64,000 bases of DNA from Pedobacter steynii (GCF_001721645.1 NZ_CP017141.1:124001-188000), one strand, 5' to 3'; positions 1 to 9,164 are shown, counted from the first letter of the stretch. Notes: generated by a model from the letters alone, not told the origin. Numbers and translations: made by a program.

Positions 1-202
1 TGAAGCAGGAGTTAAGCTGACCCATCGTTTAAAAAACAAAGAAAACGGCATTTATGCATTTGTGATTAAAGGTGCGGTAAAAGTAAATGATCAGCAACTG
101 GAAGAACGGGATGGCTACGGATTATGGGAAACCGAATCAATTGATATTGAAGCGATCAGCGCGACAGAGGTTTTATTGATGGAAGTCCCTATGAACTATT
201 AA
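1..202 (+). CDS. Pirin family protein, C-terminal fragment
   Basis: The reading frame is open from the window edge (first whole codon at 2) and stops at 200-202, so only the last 66 residues are present. They read as the end of a bicupin: an 'IYAFVIKGAVKVN' strand, a 'RDGYGLWE' turn, and a final strand ending in 'VLLMEVPMNY'. This resembles the C-terminal cupin of YhhW-type pirins, some of which have quercetinase-like activity. The metal-binding N-terminal cupin lies outside the window, so activity cannot be judged. The next gene starts 4 bases after the stop, which suggests co-transcription. Confidence 0.7.
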   Translation, partial: EAGVKLTHRLKNKENGIYAFVIKGAVKVNDQQLEERDGYGLWETESIDIEAISATEVLLMEVPMNY

Positions 203-206
203 TGCG

Positions 207-512
207 ATGGAAAAGACAGAAATTTTAGTAGTCTGCTGTCATCCGGAAATTTCAGCAACCATCATCCGCCTGATCAATAAAGATGAACAAATGACTGGTA
301 CTGCTGTGGTTTCTCCGGAAGCCGCAGTAGCCAGCTTTACTTCCGGATCATTTGACCTTGTACTGATTGGCGCAGGTTTGGCCCCGGAAACTGAAAAGCA
401 ACTGGAAACAGCACTCAAAAAGTTAAACCCAGTCATTCCGGTCATTTATCATTTTGGCGGTGGAAGTGGGTTGTTGTATACAGAGATTAAACAAGCCTTG
501 AATAAGGTCTGA
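207..512 (+). CDS. Degenerate receiver-like protein, function unknown
   Basis: A 101-residue soluble protein with an alternating beta/alpha pattern like a CheY receiver: 'EILVVCC' as strand 1, 'FDLVLIGAGLAP' as strand 3, 'NPVIPVIYHFGG' as strand 4. The acidic pair expected after strand 1 is replaced by Cys-Cys-His, and the phosphoacceptor Asp expected after strand 3 is Gly. If it is a receiver it cannot be phosphorylated in the usual way. It starts 4 bases after the pirin stop and is probably in the same operon. The receiver assignment is inferred from the pattern only; it could be another flavodoxin-like fold. Confidence 0.6.
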   Translation: MEKTEILVVCCHPEISATIIRLINKDEQMTGTAVVSPEAAVASFTSGSFDLVLIGAGLAPETEKQLETALKKLNPVIPVIYHFGGGSGLLYTEIKQALNKV

Positions 513-626
513 GGTGATGGAATGTTTTTTTATTGTATTATCTTGAGGTTTAGCATCTTTAAATGGACGATTTTTTGTTATTTTGAGTGTTATTAGTACA
601 CCGGGTTATTTTTATACAAATCCTAC

Positions 627-1379
627 ATGCCTGAAGAACAGAAAAACAAGAATATTTTATCCATCGATATTGGTGGAACAAGCATCAAAGCATGTATTTT
701 AGACCCTAAGGGTGAACTGCTTTCCGAATTTAAAAAACTTCCCACTCCCAAAGACTCCAACCCGGAGCAGGTGATCAAATCGATCAGGGAACTGGTGGCG
801 ACACTGGATCTTCCTTTCGAAAAAATTTCTATTGGTTTTCCTGGTTATGTAAAATGTGGCGTGGTACAAACCGCACCAAACCTGGCTAAAAACAAATGGA
901 CCAATGTGGATCTTGCACAACAAATCAGTGATGCATTTGGAAAACCTGTCCGCCTGATTAACGATGCAGATCAACAGGCACTGGGTATTGTATCCGGTAA
1001 AGGTTTTGAAATTGTATTTACCGTAGGCACCGGTTTCGGCACAGCCCTGGTATTTGACGGAGACCTGCTTCCACATCTGGAACTGGCACATCTTCCAATT
1101 ACCAAGACCAAGGATTACGATGATTATCTCGGCAATAAGGCTTTTGAGAAACACGGAAAGAAAGAATGGAATGAGCGTCTGAAACGCGTGATTGAAATCT
1201 ACAAAACAGTATTTAACTACGACACCCTATATATCGGTGGTGGCAACTCCAAGGAGATTAATTTTCCATTAGACCATAACATCAAACTTGTATCCAACAA
1301 AGATGGAATCAAGGGTGGTGCAAAATTATGGGATATGGAAGAGAAGTTTCACGTATTCACCACACACCCTAAAAAATAA
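627..1379 (+). CDS. ppgK: ROK-family kinase, polyphosphate-glucokinase-like
   Basis: A 250-residue sugar kinase of the ASKHA fold. The N-terminal phosphate loop is 'LSIDIGGTSIKACI' (residues about 11-24), followed by 'IGFPGYVKCGVV', 'LINDADQQALG' (catalytic Asp region, about 110-120) and 'TVGTGFGTALVFDG'. This order and the short length match actinobacterial polyphosphate/ATP glucokinase (PpgK) better than the roughly 300-residue NagC/GlcK ROK proteins, and I do not see the ROK zinc-binding cysteine cluster. It would make glucose 6-phosphate. The gene lies 10 bases upstream of gnd and heads the gnd-zwf-pgl operon, so its product feeds directly into zwf. Use of polyphosphate rather than ATP is inferred. 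Confidence 0.8.
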   Translation: MPEEQKNKNILSIDIGGTSIKACILDPKGELLSEFKKLPTPKDSNPEQVIKSIRELVATLDLPFEKISIGFPGYVKCGVVQTAPNLAKNKWTNVDLAQQISDAFGKPVRLINDADQQALGIVSGKGFEIVFTVGTGFGTALVFDGDLLPHLELAHLPITKTKDYDDYLGNKAFEKHGKKEWNERLKRVIEIYKTVFNYDTLYIGGGNSKEINFPLDHNIKLVSNKDGIKGGAKLWDMEEKFHVFTTHPKK

Positions 1380-1389
1380 ATAGCAGATA

Positions 1390-2802
1390 ATGAACAAGTA
1401 CACTTTAGGAATGATTGGCCTGGGCACAATGGGCCGCAATTTATTGCTTAACATGGCCGACAATGGCTTCTCAGTAACAGGTTATGATAAGAGTCAGGAC
1501 ATGTTAAAGAAGCTGGAGGAGGATGGTAAAGCACATCAATTGAAAGGTTTTGCGGTCCTTGAAGATTTCGTTCAAAGCCTGGAATTACCAAGAAGAATTG
1601 TTCTTCTGGTACCGGCAGGTCCCATTGTAGATAGTGTGATCCAGGAGCTTCTTCCTTTACTGGATAAAGGTGATCTGATCATTGACAGTGGAAACTCGCA
1701 CTTTACGGATACCACCAGAAGGTCATTAGAACTGGCTGAACAGGGAATTCATTTCTTTGGAATGGGAATATCAGGTGGTGAAGAAGGTGCACGTTTTGGA
1801 CCAAGCATGATGCCTGGCGGGGATAAAGCAGCTTACAATGCCGTAAAACCAATCCTTGAGGCGGTATCAGCAAAAGTAAATGGTGATCCATGTGTGGCAT
1901 ATATCGGTCCGGGAGCCTCCGGACACTTTGTGAAAATGGTACACAATGGTATTGAATACAGCATGATGCAAATCCTGGCTGAAACATATGACCTGTTAAA
2001 GAACAGCCTGGGTTACAACAATGAGCAGATCTATGCCGTATTCGAAAAATGGAACAATGGCCGTTTAAAATCCTTTTTATTAGAAGTAACCAGAGATGTT
2101 TTCAAGGTTAAAGATGTAAAATCCGGAGGTTACCTGATTGACGTGATCAAAGATCAGGCAAAATCAAAAGGTACAGGAAAATGGACTTCTCAGGTATCTA
2201 TGGATCTTCAATTACCGATTCCTACCATCAACGAATCAGTAAGTGCACGTGATCTTTCCAAATTCAAAGATCTTCGGGTATCCCTTGGTGCAGCCTTGCC
2301 TCATCCTCCGGTTAAAATTGACGATGTAGAAGCTTTTATCGTTCATCTGGAGCAGGCTTTATATTTTGCGATGATCACTTCTTATGCTCAAGGTTTACAC
2401 CTGTTGAACCAGGCTTCTATTGAATATAAATACGAACTGAACCTTCAGGAGATTTCCCAGATCTGGCGCGGAGGGTGTATCATCAGGGCGGTATTACTGG
2501 AAGATATTTATCAGGCTTATAAAAAACAACCTCAGCTGCCGCACCTTTATTCGGATGAAAGCATTCAGCAACAATTGAAAGATATCATACCGGGAACAAG
2601 AAATGTGGTAGTTACTGCAATTAACCATGGTATTGCCGTACCATGTTTTGCCTCTGCCCTTACCTATTATGATTCGTTAAGAACAGCAAATTCACCGCTT
2701 AACTTAACACAGGCACAGCGAGACTTTTTTGGCGCACATACTTTTGAACGTACAGATAGCGAAGGAATATTCCACGCGGACTGGAATTCAAACAATTCAT
2801 AA
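1390..2802 (+). CDS. gnd: 6-phosphogluconate dehydrogenase (decarboxylating)
   Basis: This cytosolic enzyme converts 6-phosphogluconate to ribulose 5-phosphate and CO2 with NADP+. At 470 residues it is the usual long (homodimeric) form. The N-terminal Rossmann motif is 'GLGTMGRNLLLNMADNGF', and the substrate-binding signature 'GISGGEEGARFGPSMMPGG' is intact near residues 126-145. The all-helical domain follows and contains 'DQAKSKGTGKWTS'. It lies 10 bases after the ROK kinase and 36 before zwf, so it belongs to the oxidative pentose phosphate operon. Confidence 0.97.
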   Translation: MNKYTLGMIGLGTMGRNLLLNMADNGFSVTGYDKSQDMLKKLEEDGKAHQLKGFAVLEDFVQSLELPRRIVLLVPAGPIVDSVIQELLPLLDKGDLIIDSGNSHFTDTTRRSLELAEQGIHFFGMGISGGEEGARFGPSMMPGGDKAAYNAVKPILEAVSAKVNGDPCVAYIGPGASGHFVKMVHNGIEYSMMQILAETYDLLKNSLGYNNEQIYAVFEKWNNGRLKSFLLEVTRDVFKVKDVKSGGYLIDVIKDQAKSKGTGKWTSQVSMDLQLPIPTINESVSARDLSKFKDLRVSLGAALPHPPVKIDDVEAFIVHLEQALYFAMITSYAQGLHLLNQASIEYKYELNLQEISQIWRGGCIIRAVLLEDIYQAYKKQPQLPHLYSDESIQQQLKDIIPGTRNVVVTAINHGIAVPCFASALTYYDSLRTANSPLNLTQAQRDFFGAHTFERTDSEGIFHADWNSNNS

Positions 2803-2838
2803 ATAACCCCAGTGAACTAAAGACACAAATTCACAACA

Positions 2839-4350
2839 ATGAAAACAAGCATCAACCTCAATCCAACCATAATCGTAATTTTTGGTGGTACCGGTGATTT
2901 AAATTTGCGCAAACTTGCGCCTGCACTTTACAATCTACATTCTGACGGCTTTATGCCGGCAAAATATGCGATCATTGGTACAGCCCGAAAGAAGCTTACT
3001 GATGATGATTTCAGAAAAACATTGATGGGAGGCGTAAACAGCTTCTCCAGATCTGGTAAGGTGAAGGAAGATAAGTGGAACAAATTTGCAGAAAATATTC
3101 ATTACAGCCCGGTTGATGTAGAAGCTCCGGAAACTTTTGGAGTTTTAAAAACTAACATAGAGAAGTATCAGAAAGAATTTGGCCCGGATACACAGATCCT
3201 GTATTACCTTGCAGTAGCGCCAAATCTATTCCCTCTGATTGCCAAATGCCTGTCTGAATATAACCTTGCAGGGGAAGAAGACAATTGCAGAATTGTGATC
3301 GAAAAACCTTTTGGAAGAGACCTGGAAACTGCCAGAGAGCTGAACAGCATCCTGACCAGCATCTTTACCGAAAAACAGATTTATCGTATTGATCATTATC
3401 TGGGTAAGGAAACCGTTCAGAATATCATGGCCTTCCGTTTTGCCAACTCCTTCCTGGAACCACTATGGAACCGTACCTATATCGATCACGTACAAATCTC
3501 TGTAACGGAGCAATTGGGTGTGGGCGACAGAGGAGGTTATTATGAGGGTGCCGGTGCACTGAGAGACATGATCCAGAATCACCTGCTTCAACTGCTTTGT
3601 TTAATTGGCATGGAAACCCCGATTAACTTTGATGCAGATGAGATCAGAAATAAAAAAGTCGATGTATTGAAAGCAATGCGTCCGTTCAGTCCGGAAGACA
3701 TCAGGTTCAGTACCGTTCGCGGTCAGTACACCAAAGGATGGGTAGAGGGAAAAGAAGTTCCGGGATACCGTCATGAAAATGGCGTTGATCCGGATTCAAA
3801 TACAGAAACCTTTGCTGCCATCAAGTTCTTTGTAGACAACTGGCGCTGGCAGGGAATCCCTTTCTATGTACGTACAGGAAAGCGTTTATTCCAGACTTCG
3901 TCATTGATCACCATTCAGTTTAAAGATGTACCTCACCAGGTTTTCCCTTCGGGAGTAACCGAGCACTGGCAACAAAACAGACTGATCATCAGCATCCAGC
4001 CGGAAATGAGTATCCGTTTACAGGTTCAGGCAAAAAGACCGGGACTGGACATGGTTTTAAATCCTGTAGATATGGTTTTCGACTATAAAGGAACGTATAC
4101 TGCTCAGGCACCGGAAGCTTACGAAACGTTGTTACTGGACGTAATGACTGGAGATCAGACCCAGTTTATGCGTGCAGATCAGGTAGAAAGTGCATGGGAA
4201 TTGCTGATGCCGATCGTGAATGCATGGGAGACTAAAAAATCATTGAGCTTCCCTAACTATACTGCTGATTCATGGGGTCCGGAAGATGCGGAAGCTTTGA
4301 TTGCAAGAGATGGCTTCCATTGGTTTACTTTACCACTGAATAAGGATTAA
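2839..4350 (+). CDS. zwf: Glucose-6-phosphate 1-dehydrogenase
   Basis: This enzyme oxidises glucose 6-phosphate to 6-phosphogluconolactone with NAD(P)+. It has 503 residues, the normal length. The nucleotide-binding segment 'FGGTGDLNLRKLAPALYNL' is near the N-terminus and the active-site signature 'RIDHYLGKETVQN' is near residues 183-195, including the catalytic His and substrate-binding Lys. Its position between gnd and pgl places all three oxidative pentose phosphate steps in one transcription unit. Confidence 0.97.
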   Translation: MKTSINLNPTIIVIFGGTGDLNLRKLAPALYNLHSDGFMPAKYAIIGTARKKLTDDDFRKTLMGGVNSFSRSGKVKEDKWNKFAENIHYSPVDVEAPETFGVLKTNIEKYQKEFGPDTQILYYLAVAPNLFPLIAKCLSEYNLAGEEDNCRIVIEKPFGRDLETARELNSILTSIFTEKQIYRIDHYLGKETVQNIMAFRFANSFLEPLWNRTYIDHVQISVTEQLGVGDRGGYYEGAGALRDMIQNHLLQLLCLIGMETPINFDADEIRNKKVDVLKAMRPFSPEDIRFSTVRGQYTKGWVEGKEVPGYRHENGVDPDSNTETFAAIKFFVDNWRWQGIPFYVRTGKRLFQTSSLITIQFKDVPHQVFPSGVTEHWQQNRLIISIQPEMSIRLQVQAKRPGLDMVLNPVDMVFDYKGTYTAQAPEAYETLLLDVMTGDQTQFMRADQVESAWELLMPIVNAWETKKSLSFPNYTADSWGPEDAEALIARDGFHWFTLPLNKD

Positions 4351-4366
4351 AAAAAATCACATTTTT

Positions 4367-4413
4367 AAGAGGTTAATCGTAAGGGCATATATGGCAATTA
4401 CGATTGACCTCTT
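4367..4413 (+). other. Intercistronic stem-loop between zwf and pgl
   Basis: The 16-base arm at 4367-4382 pairs with 4398-4413 with one G-U wobble, around a 15-base loop. No T-run follows the right arm, so it does not look like an intrinsic terminator. It could be a processing or stability element that adjusts pgl expression relative to zwf. The motif AATCGTAA in the left arm recurs just before the pgl start codon (around 4427). Confidence 0.55.
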
Positions 4414-4433
4414 GACAATAAAAACAAATCGTA

Positions 4434-5159
4434 ATGAACTTATTGATATATAAAACCCAGGAAGAATTACAGGAAGATCTTGTCGATTATATTGTAGCGA
4501 TCGCCAATAAAGCGATTGAAGAACAAGGTTGTTTCAATTTTGTACTTACCGGGGGGAACTCTCCAAAGGCATTGTACCATTCACTGGCGACCACCTATAA
4601 AAATAAAATCGACTGGACTAAAGTTTATTTCTTTTTTGGGGATGAGCGTAACGTAATGCCTACGCATGAAAGTTATAATGGTCTGATGGCAAAAAATGCT
4701 ATGCTTGATCTGCTGGAAATTCCTGAAAATCAGATTTTCTATGTAGACACGACTCTGGCTCCTGAAAAAGCAGCTATTGAATACACCAAAGCGATCAATG
4801 CCCATTTCAAGGGTGGGGACCTGAGCTTTGACCTGATCCTTTTAGGGATGGGTGATGACGCACATACGGCCTCTCTGTTCCCTGGAACAACGATCCTGAA
4901 CAGTAAAGAAGTAGAGGTTGACTCTGTATTTGTAGAAAAATTATCTACTTATCGCATCAGCTTCACCGCGCCATTGATCAATAAGGCAAAAAACATTGCA
5001 TTTCTGGTTTTTGGAGAAAACAAAGCTGATGCAGTAAAACATGTGATCGAAGACAAGAAAAAGAATACCAGGTTATACCCTACCCAGCTGATTCAACCCG
5101 TTGACGGAAGTGTTACCTGGTTTCTGGACGATGCTGCTGCAGCCTTACTGGATAGCTAA
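4434..5159 (+). CDS. pgl: 6-phosphogluconolactonase
   Basis: This enzyme hydrolyses 6-phosphogluconolactone, the product of zwf, to 6-phosphogluconate for gnd. It has 241 residues and belongs to the NagB/SOL-type lactonase family. Family signatures are 'VLTGGNSPKALYHSL' near residue 37, 'FFFGDERNVMPTHESYNG' near 63-80 and 'LLGMGDDAHTASLFPG' near 137-152. It is the last gene of the operon, follows an 83-base gap holding a stem-loop, and is closed by a strong terminator. Confidence 0.95.
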   Translation: MNLLIYKTQEELQEDLVDYIVAIANKAIEEQGCFNFVLTGGNSPKALYHSLATTYKNKIDWTKVYFFFGDERNVMPTHESYNGLMAKNAMLDLLEIPENQIFYVDTTLAPEKAAIEYTKAINAHFKGGDLSFDLILLGMGDDAHTASLFPGTTILNSKEVEVDSVFVEKLSTYRISFTAPLINKAKNIAFLVFGENKADAVKHVIEDKKKNTRLYPTQLIQPVDGSVTWFLDDAAAALLDS

Positions 5160-5200
5160 ATATTCAGACCTTAAATTAATATAAGGGTCCAATATCGGAA

Positions 5201-5240
5201 TGCCCCAAAAAGTCTTTGACTTTTTGGGGCATTTTCTTTT
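5201..5240 (+). terminator. Rho-independent terminator of the gnd-zwf-pgl operon
   Basis: A perfect 14-bp stem (5201-5214 with 5218-5231) with a 3-base loop, TGCCCCAAAAAGTC in the left arm, is followed by TTTTCTTTT. It lies 42 bases after the pgl stop codon. Confidence 0.92.
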
Positions 5241-5333
5241 ATATTCGATTTCAAAGCGACAACGTTCATCTTTCGTTTATCGTATTCCGGGCTTTTTGAA
5301 CCGGATAAAAAGGCGCCTCAAAATCGAATATAA
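5239..5333. repeat. 95-bp element with 13-bp perfect inverted ends
   Basis: TTATATTCGATTT at 5239-5251 is the exact reverse complement of 5321-5333, and the match continues imperfectly for several more bases inward (a CG-rich stretch, then CCGG motifs). It occupies part of a 428-base gap between pgl and the next gene. It overlaps the T-run of the terminator, so it may be a REP/MITE-like insertion or a large RNA hairpin. I see no coding potential in the rest of the gap (5334-5587), which is AT-rich and must contain the promoter of the secreted-protein cluster. Confidence 0.5.
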
Positions 5334-5587
5334 CGCACTTAACTATGAACAAAATGAATGATTTTTTCCTGAAATCAATACAAATGCCGATAGCTAAGTG
5401 ATTTAGAACCCATTAGCAGATAGTTGTTCTATTATTAATAAAAAAACACTTAAATAAAGCAACTAAAAATGAACAATATGAACAGAGATTAAGCCCGTTT
5501 TCTGGCCTAAGTTTGAGGTAATAAAAAAACAAATTGGCTGTTTTCATGTATCCTGTGGCATAAAAACAACCATAAACCTCTTTCATC

Positions 5588-7387
5588 ATGCTCTTGCTCA
5601 GACTGAAAAACATATATACAAGTTGTTTTTGGTTGCTGCTAACTTTCCTGTTAGTGGCTGGAGGAGGAAATGTGGTGAAGGGACAGCTGAGAACTTATGC
5701 CGGGATTTTGGGTTTACGCTCTGGAACCACCGGGGGAGCAAACGCCATCCTAACTGACGAAACTTTTGCTACCACTACCAGTCCGGTAGGACTTGCCAGT
5801 ACATCCTCCCTTCAATTGCTATTTGCCAATACAACCAATGTGGTACCTGCAAACACCATTGTTTTTGTCAAAATCAATACGATTGGCTCCGTAGGTGTTA
5901 CGGTCCAGACTGGTGCAACTTCCACAACTGCAGGTACAGATGTAGCCACCACGATGAATGTACTATTTTCTCCGGATGGAACCAATCTTTACGCCGCAGT
6001 CACTGCTGCCGTTCCATTTAATGCCGTGAAAGTAACCGTCACAGGAGCCTTGCTGGGCTCAAATTCCGTCAGGACATATTACGCATTTTACAATCAGAAC
6101 AATCCGCTTGATTGTGGAACCGGAATGGCTGCCGGAAAGGCGGTGAATGCTGTATTGGCTATTGGCGCAGATGTCACGAATCCACTGAATGCCATTGATA
6201 ACGACCCCACCCTTTCTACTGCTGCTTTTTTGACCTTAGGAACCCTTGCGGTTGCGGGTACTGTATCTGAAAATGTATATTTTTCCGGCCCATCTACTAC
6301 GGGAGATGCTGTCCGCGCTACTTTTTCTATTCCTCCAAGCTTATTAAATGTTGGGCTTTTGGGCAATATCTCCATCCAGGCCTATAGTGGAAATACACCC
6401 ATCGGTACTCCTCAAAGTCTGGCTTCAGTACTCAGTCTGGACTTGTTGGGATTACTGGGCAGCAATGCGAAATACACATTTTATTTTGTTCCAGGCCAGA
6501 CATTTGACCGGGTCGAATTCGTAGTAGGTGGCGTAGTATCTCTTTTAGGTGGTTTAAACCTCTACGATGTTCAAAGGGTGCCCAGCCCCCTGATTGCTGG
6601 CGCCAGCCCTTTAAGTGAAGTGAGTGCCTGCGGAACAACCGCAACAGTCAGCATTGCCGCTCCTTTGGCAGGCATCACCTACCAGTGGTACAATACGGCC
6701 AGTGGCGGTACAGTTTTGGGCACAGGTACTTCATTTCCTGTAACGGGATTAACTCCTGGAACCACCAGCATTTATTATGTAGAAGCCATAAAACCAGGTT
6801 GTACCAATGCCTTAAGGCATCCGGTTCAGATTAAATCCCTTGCCTTACCTACTGTTGGTCCAATTACCGGTAATACCAATATCTGTTTAAATCAGTCAAC
6901 TACACTAAGCAGCACTTCAACCGGAGGTGTCTGGTCCAGTAGTGATCCTTTAATCGCCACCATTAACAGCAGTACCGGTGTGGTAACTGCGGTATCCTCA
7001 GGAAGCAGTACCATTACTTATACCTATACAGATCCTGCTACAACCTGCTCCAATTCCGTCCAGGCAACCCTCACCGTAAAGCCTCTTCCTGCCCTAAGCA
7101 GCAACCTCAGCCCCGTTGTCTGCAGTGGCAGTGTCTTTAATTATACTGCTACAAGTAATTTAGGAGGGACCACCTTTAATTGGAACCGTGCTGTTGTTTC
7201 AGGTATCAGTAATCCTGCAGGCTCCGGCCTGACCAGTAGTATCAACGAAACACTGATAAATACCACCAATTCAGCTATTACCGTCACCTATGTATTCAAC
7301 CTAACAGCAGATGGATGCTCAAATGTAATCAATGTCCAGTTAAAGGTAAATCCCAAGCCTGGGATTCCACATATATTATCTCAATAA
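5588..7387 (+). CDS. Secreted Ig-like repeat protein of the type IX secretion cluster
   Basis: A 599-residue exported protein with a signal peptide in the first 32 residues (hydrophobic 'CFWLLLTFLLVAGGG', then 'KGQ'). The first 330 residues are Ser/Thr/Gly/Val-rich and unassigned. Then come an Ig-like module with 'ITYQWYNTASGGTVLGTG', a BIG_2-like module ('IATINSSTGVVTAVSSG') and a PKD-like module with 'NWNRAVVSG'. It ends abruptly at 'NPKPGIPHILSQ', with no gliding-type or type A sorting domain. It is first of four same-strand genes ending in PorP/SprF. It is probably cell-surface or secreted; the precise role is unknown. Confidence 0.75.
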   Translation: MLLLRLKNIYTSCFWLLLTFLLVAGGGNVVKGQLRTYAGILGLRSGTTGGANAILTDETFATTTSPVGLASTSSLQLLFANTTNVVPANTIVFVKINTIGSVGVTVQTGATSTTAGTDVATTMNVLFSPDGTNLYAAVTAAVPFNAVKVTVTGALLGSNSVRTYYAFYNQNNPLDCGTGMAAGKAVNAVLAIGADVTNPLNAIDNDPTLSTAAFLTLGTLAVAGTVSENVYFSGPSTTGDAVRATFSIPPSLLNVGLLGNISIQAYSGNTPIGTPQSLASVLSLDLLGLLGSNAKYTFYFVPGQTFDRVEFVVGGVVSLLGGLNLYDVQRVPSPLIAGASPLSEVSACGTTATVSIAAPLAGITYQWYNTASGGTVLGTGTSFPVTGLTPGTTSIYYVEAIKPGCTNALRHPVQIKSLALPTVGPITGNTNICLNQSTTLSSTSTGGVWSSSDPLIATINSSTGVVTAVSSGSSTITYTYTDPATTCSNSVQATLTVKPLPALSSNLSPVVCSGSVFNYTATSNLGGTTFNWNRAVVSGISNPAGSGLTSSINETLINTTNSAITVTYVFNLTADGCSNVINVQLKVNPKPGIPHILSQ

Positions 7388-7426
7388 CCTCTTAATTATT
7401 CACAAACCCCTAAAATTTTAAAAATT

Positions 7427-8176
7427 ATGAAAACGACAAGTAAAACAATCAGACTGGCAGTAGCATTTTGTTTCCTGTTCATCTTGCCATTAAGCGTTTT
7501 TTCAGCTACACCAGACATCTACGTATGCGGTACAGGATCCGTTACACTTGCCTATAGCGGTACTTATGTACTGGCAACAGGTGATAAGGTGGTATGGCAA
7601 AAGGTAGACGCCGGCGGAGTTCCCGTTAGCGGATATACCGCAGTAGTCAATACTTTTTCCGGAACAGCGGGTAGTGCAGATCTTACCGTAACTGGTGGCA
7701 CGGATATTACCGCAGCCGGTGAACATTTTTGGGTGGCTCATGTAATCAGCGCAGATCCTGCAGCCTGTACCGGAGATGTATCCACACCTATTGATATCTA
7801 TATGCTGCCTACATTTACTGTGGCTGTTACTCCGGCAGCAACGACCTATTGTGTGGCTGGAACAACAAATACAACTAAAACTGTGGTTAGTTCATTGGCT
7901 ACTCCGGCCTCGGGGCTTCCTGCGAATGTAGTTTTTACCTACGATTGGAATGGTACAACTCCTGGTGCAGGTACAGTAGACGGAACTGATTCTAAAAAAT
8001 TCAACATGACTTCTGTTACTCCGGCCAGCTATACTGTTACTTCCAACGTAAAATATGATGTATCCGCAACAGGAAAAACGTTAAAATCAGCAGGTGGTAC
8101 CGCATGTCTTGAAACCGGTTCAACAACAATTACCGTTGCGCCTAAGCCAGGAACACCAACGATTACAGTTTCTTAA
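7427..8176 (+). CDS. Secreted Ig-like protein, second member of the cluster
   Basis: A 249-residue protein with a clear signal peptide ('LAVAFCFLFILPLSVFSA'). The mature part is Thr/Val/Ala-rich and beta-sheet-like, with several well-spaced Cys residues ('IYVCGTG', 'AACTGDV', 'TACLETG'). It ends in 'APKPGTPTITVS', nearly the same tail as the preceding protein. In the preceding protein this kind of 'KPxP' segment serves as a linker between Ig modules. No sorting domain is present. It lies 39 bases after the upstream gene and 40 before the next, so co-expression is likely. Confidence 0.7.
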   Translation: MKTTSKTIRLAVAFCFLFILPLSVFSATPDIYVCGTGSVTLAYSGTYVLATGDKVVWQKVDAGGVPVSGYTAVVNTFSGTAGSADLTVTGGTDITAAGEHFWVAHVISADPAACTGDVSTPIDIYMLPTFTVAVTPAATTYCVAGTTNTTKTVVSSLATPASGLPANVVFTYDWNGTTPGAGTVDGTDSKKFNMTSVTPASYTVTSNVKYDVSATGKTLKSAGGTACLETGSTTITVAPKPGTPTITVS

Positions 8177-8216
8177 AACTAAGGTACAAATGTCTTACCT
8201 ATAACTGATTAAATAC

Positions 8217-9164
8217 GTGTCGAACAGAAAAATAAGTTTTGTGTCAGGTATGCTGTTGCTTAGTGCAACGGCATGCTTTGCGCAATCTTCTGGTTCTACT
8301 TCGACGAATATTCCAAATGGATCTTCTCTGAAGCTACGGGCCAATTCTGTTTATGCCGTATCCTATCAATGGATCAAAGACGGTGTAACGATTCCGAGTG
8401 CTACTCAACAGGAATATGTTGCATTACTACCCGGCACTTATACCGTAATTTCATTCAATACGGAAGGCTGTGCCTCCGATATCTCAGCACCGCTGATTTT
8501 AACCTCCGACCCCGGCCCTTCCGTTACAGCGGATGTAATGATCAAAAAGCAATCAGAACTCAAAGGGGTCAGCATCAACAATACTTTTGAATACACCATT
8601 CAGGTGAAAAATAATGGCGCAGGTGCAGCAAACCTGATCAAAGTACATGATGTGCTGCCTAATGAATTAATTCTGGAAGAACTTGGAAGGCCAACATTGG
8701 GTTTTGCAAATTACAACCAGGGTAGCAAAACCATCCTCTGGGAAATTGTCAGGTTGGAAAACGGAGCAACTGCGGACCTTAAAATAAAGGTGAAGGCTCT
8801 AAATTCCGGAATGATCAGCAATACCGCCACAGTAACGGCCACTGAACAGGATCCCAACCCGGATAACAATACCTCCACAGACCTTAAATCAGTGGCAAAC
8901 ATTACGATTCCCAATGTATTTACCCCCAATGGAGATGGTATGAACGACACTTTTGTTATCCCGGGACTGGAATTTTTTGAGGCCAATGAACTCACTATAT
9001 TTAATCGCTGGGGCTCTACTGTGTACGACAAAAAAGGATACAAAAATGATTGGGATGGATCCCAGTTAAATGAGGGTACCTACTTCTACCTATTGAAAAT
9101 CAAATCAGCTTCCAACAAATGGGAGGTCTATAAAGGGTTCATTACCATTATCCGCGGAAAATAG
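8217..9164 (+). CDS. Ig/DUF11 protein with gliding-type (type IX) C-terminal sorting domain
   Basis: A 315-residue secreted protein. I keep the GTG start because it gives a complete signal peptide ending in 'ATACFAQSS'. An Ig-like module with '[13 protein letters not shown]' is followed by a DUF11 module (about 105-225, '[16 protein letters not shown]', 'DPNPDNNTS'). The C-terminus is a CHU_C/type B sorting domain with '[18 protein letters not shown]', '[13 protein letters not shown]' and '[10 protein letters not shown]'. Such domains direct export through the type IX system and usually need a PorP/SprF partner, which is the next gene 24 bases downstream. Confidence 0.88.
   Translation: MSNRKISFVSGMLLLSATACFAQSSGSTSTNIPNGSSLKLRANSVYAVSYQWIKDGVTIPSATQQEYVALLPGTYTVISFNTEGCASDISAPLILTSDPGPSVTADVMIKKQSELKGVSINNTFEYTIQVKNNGAGAANLIKVHDVLPNELILEELGRPTLGFANYNQGSKTILWEIVRLENGATADLKIKVKALNSGMISNTATVTATEQDPNPDNNTSTDLKSVANITIPNVFTPNGDGMNDTFVIPGLEFFEANELTIFNRWGSTVYDKKGYKNDWDGSQLNEGTYFYLLKIKSASNKWEVYKGFITIIRGK

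Noticed and set aside
5413..5613. 66-residue minus-strand ORF in the gap behind pgl
   Set aside because: Random-looking Phe/Tyr/Leu-rich composition from AT-rich DNA, overlapping the start of the secreted-protein gene; no supporting context.
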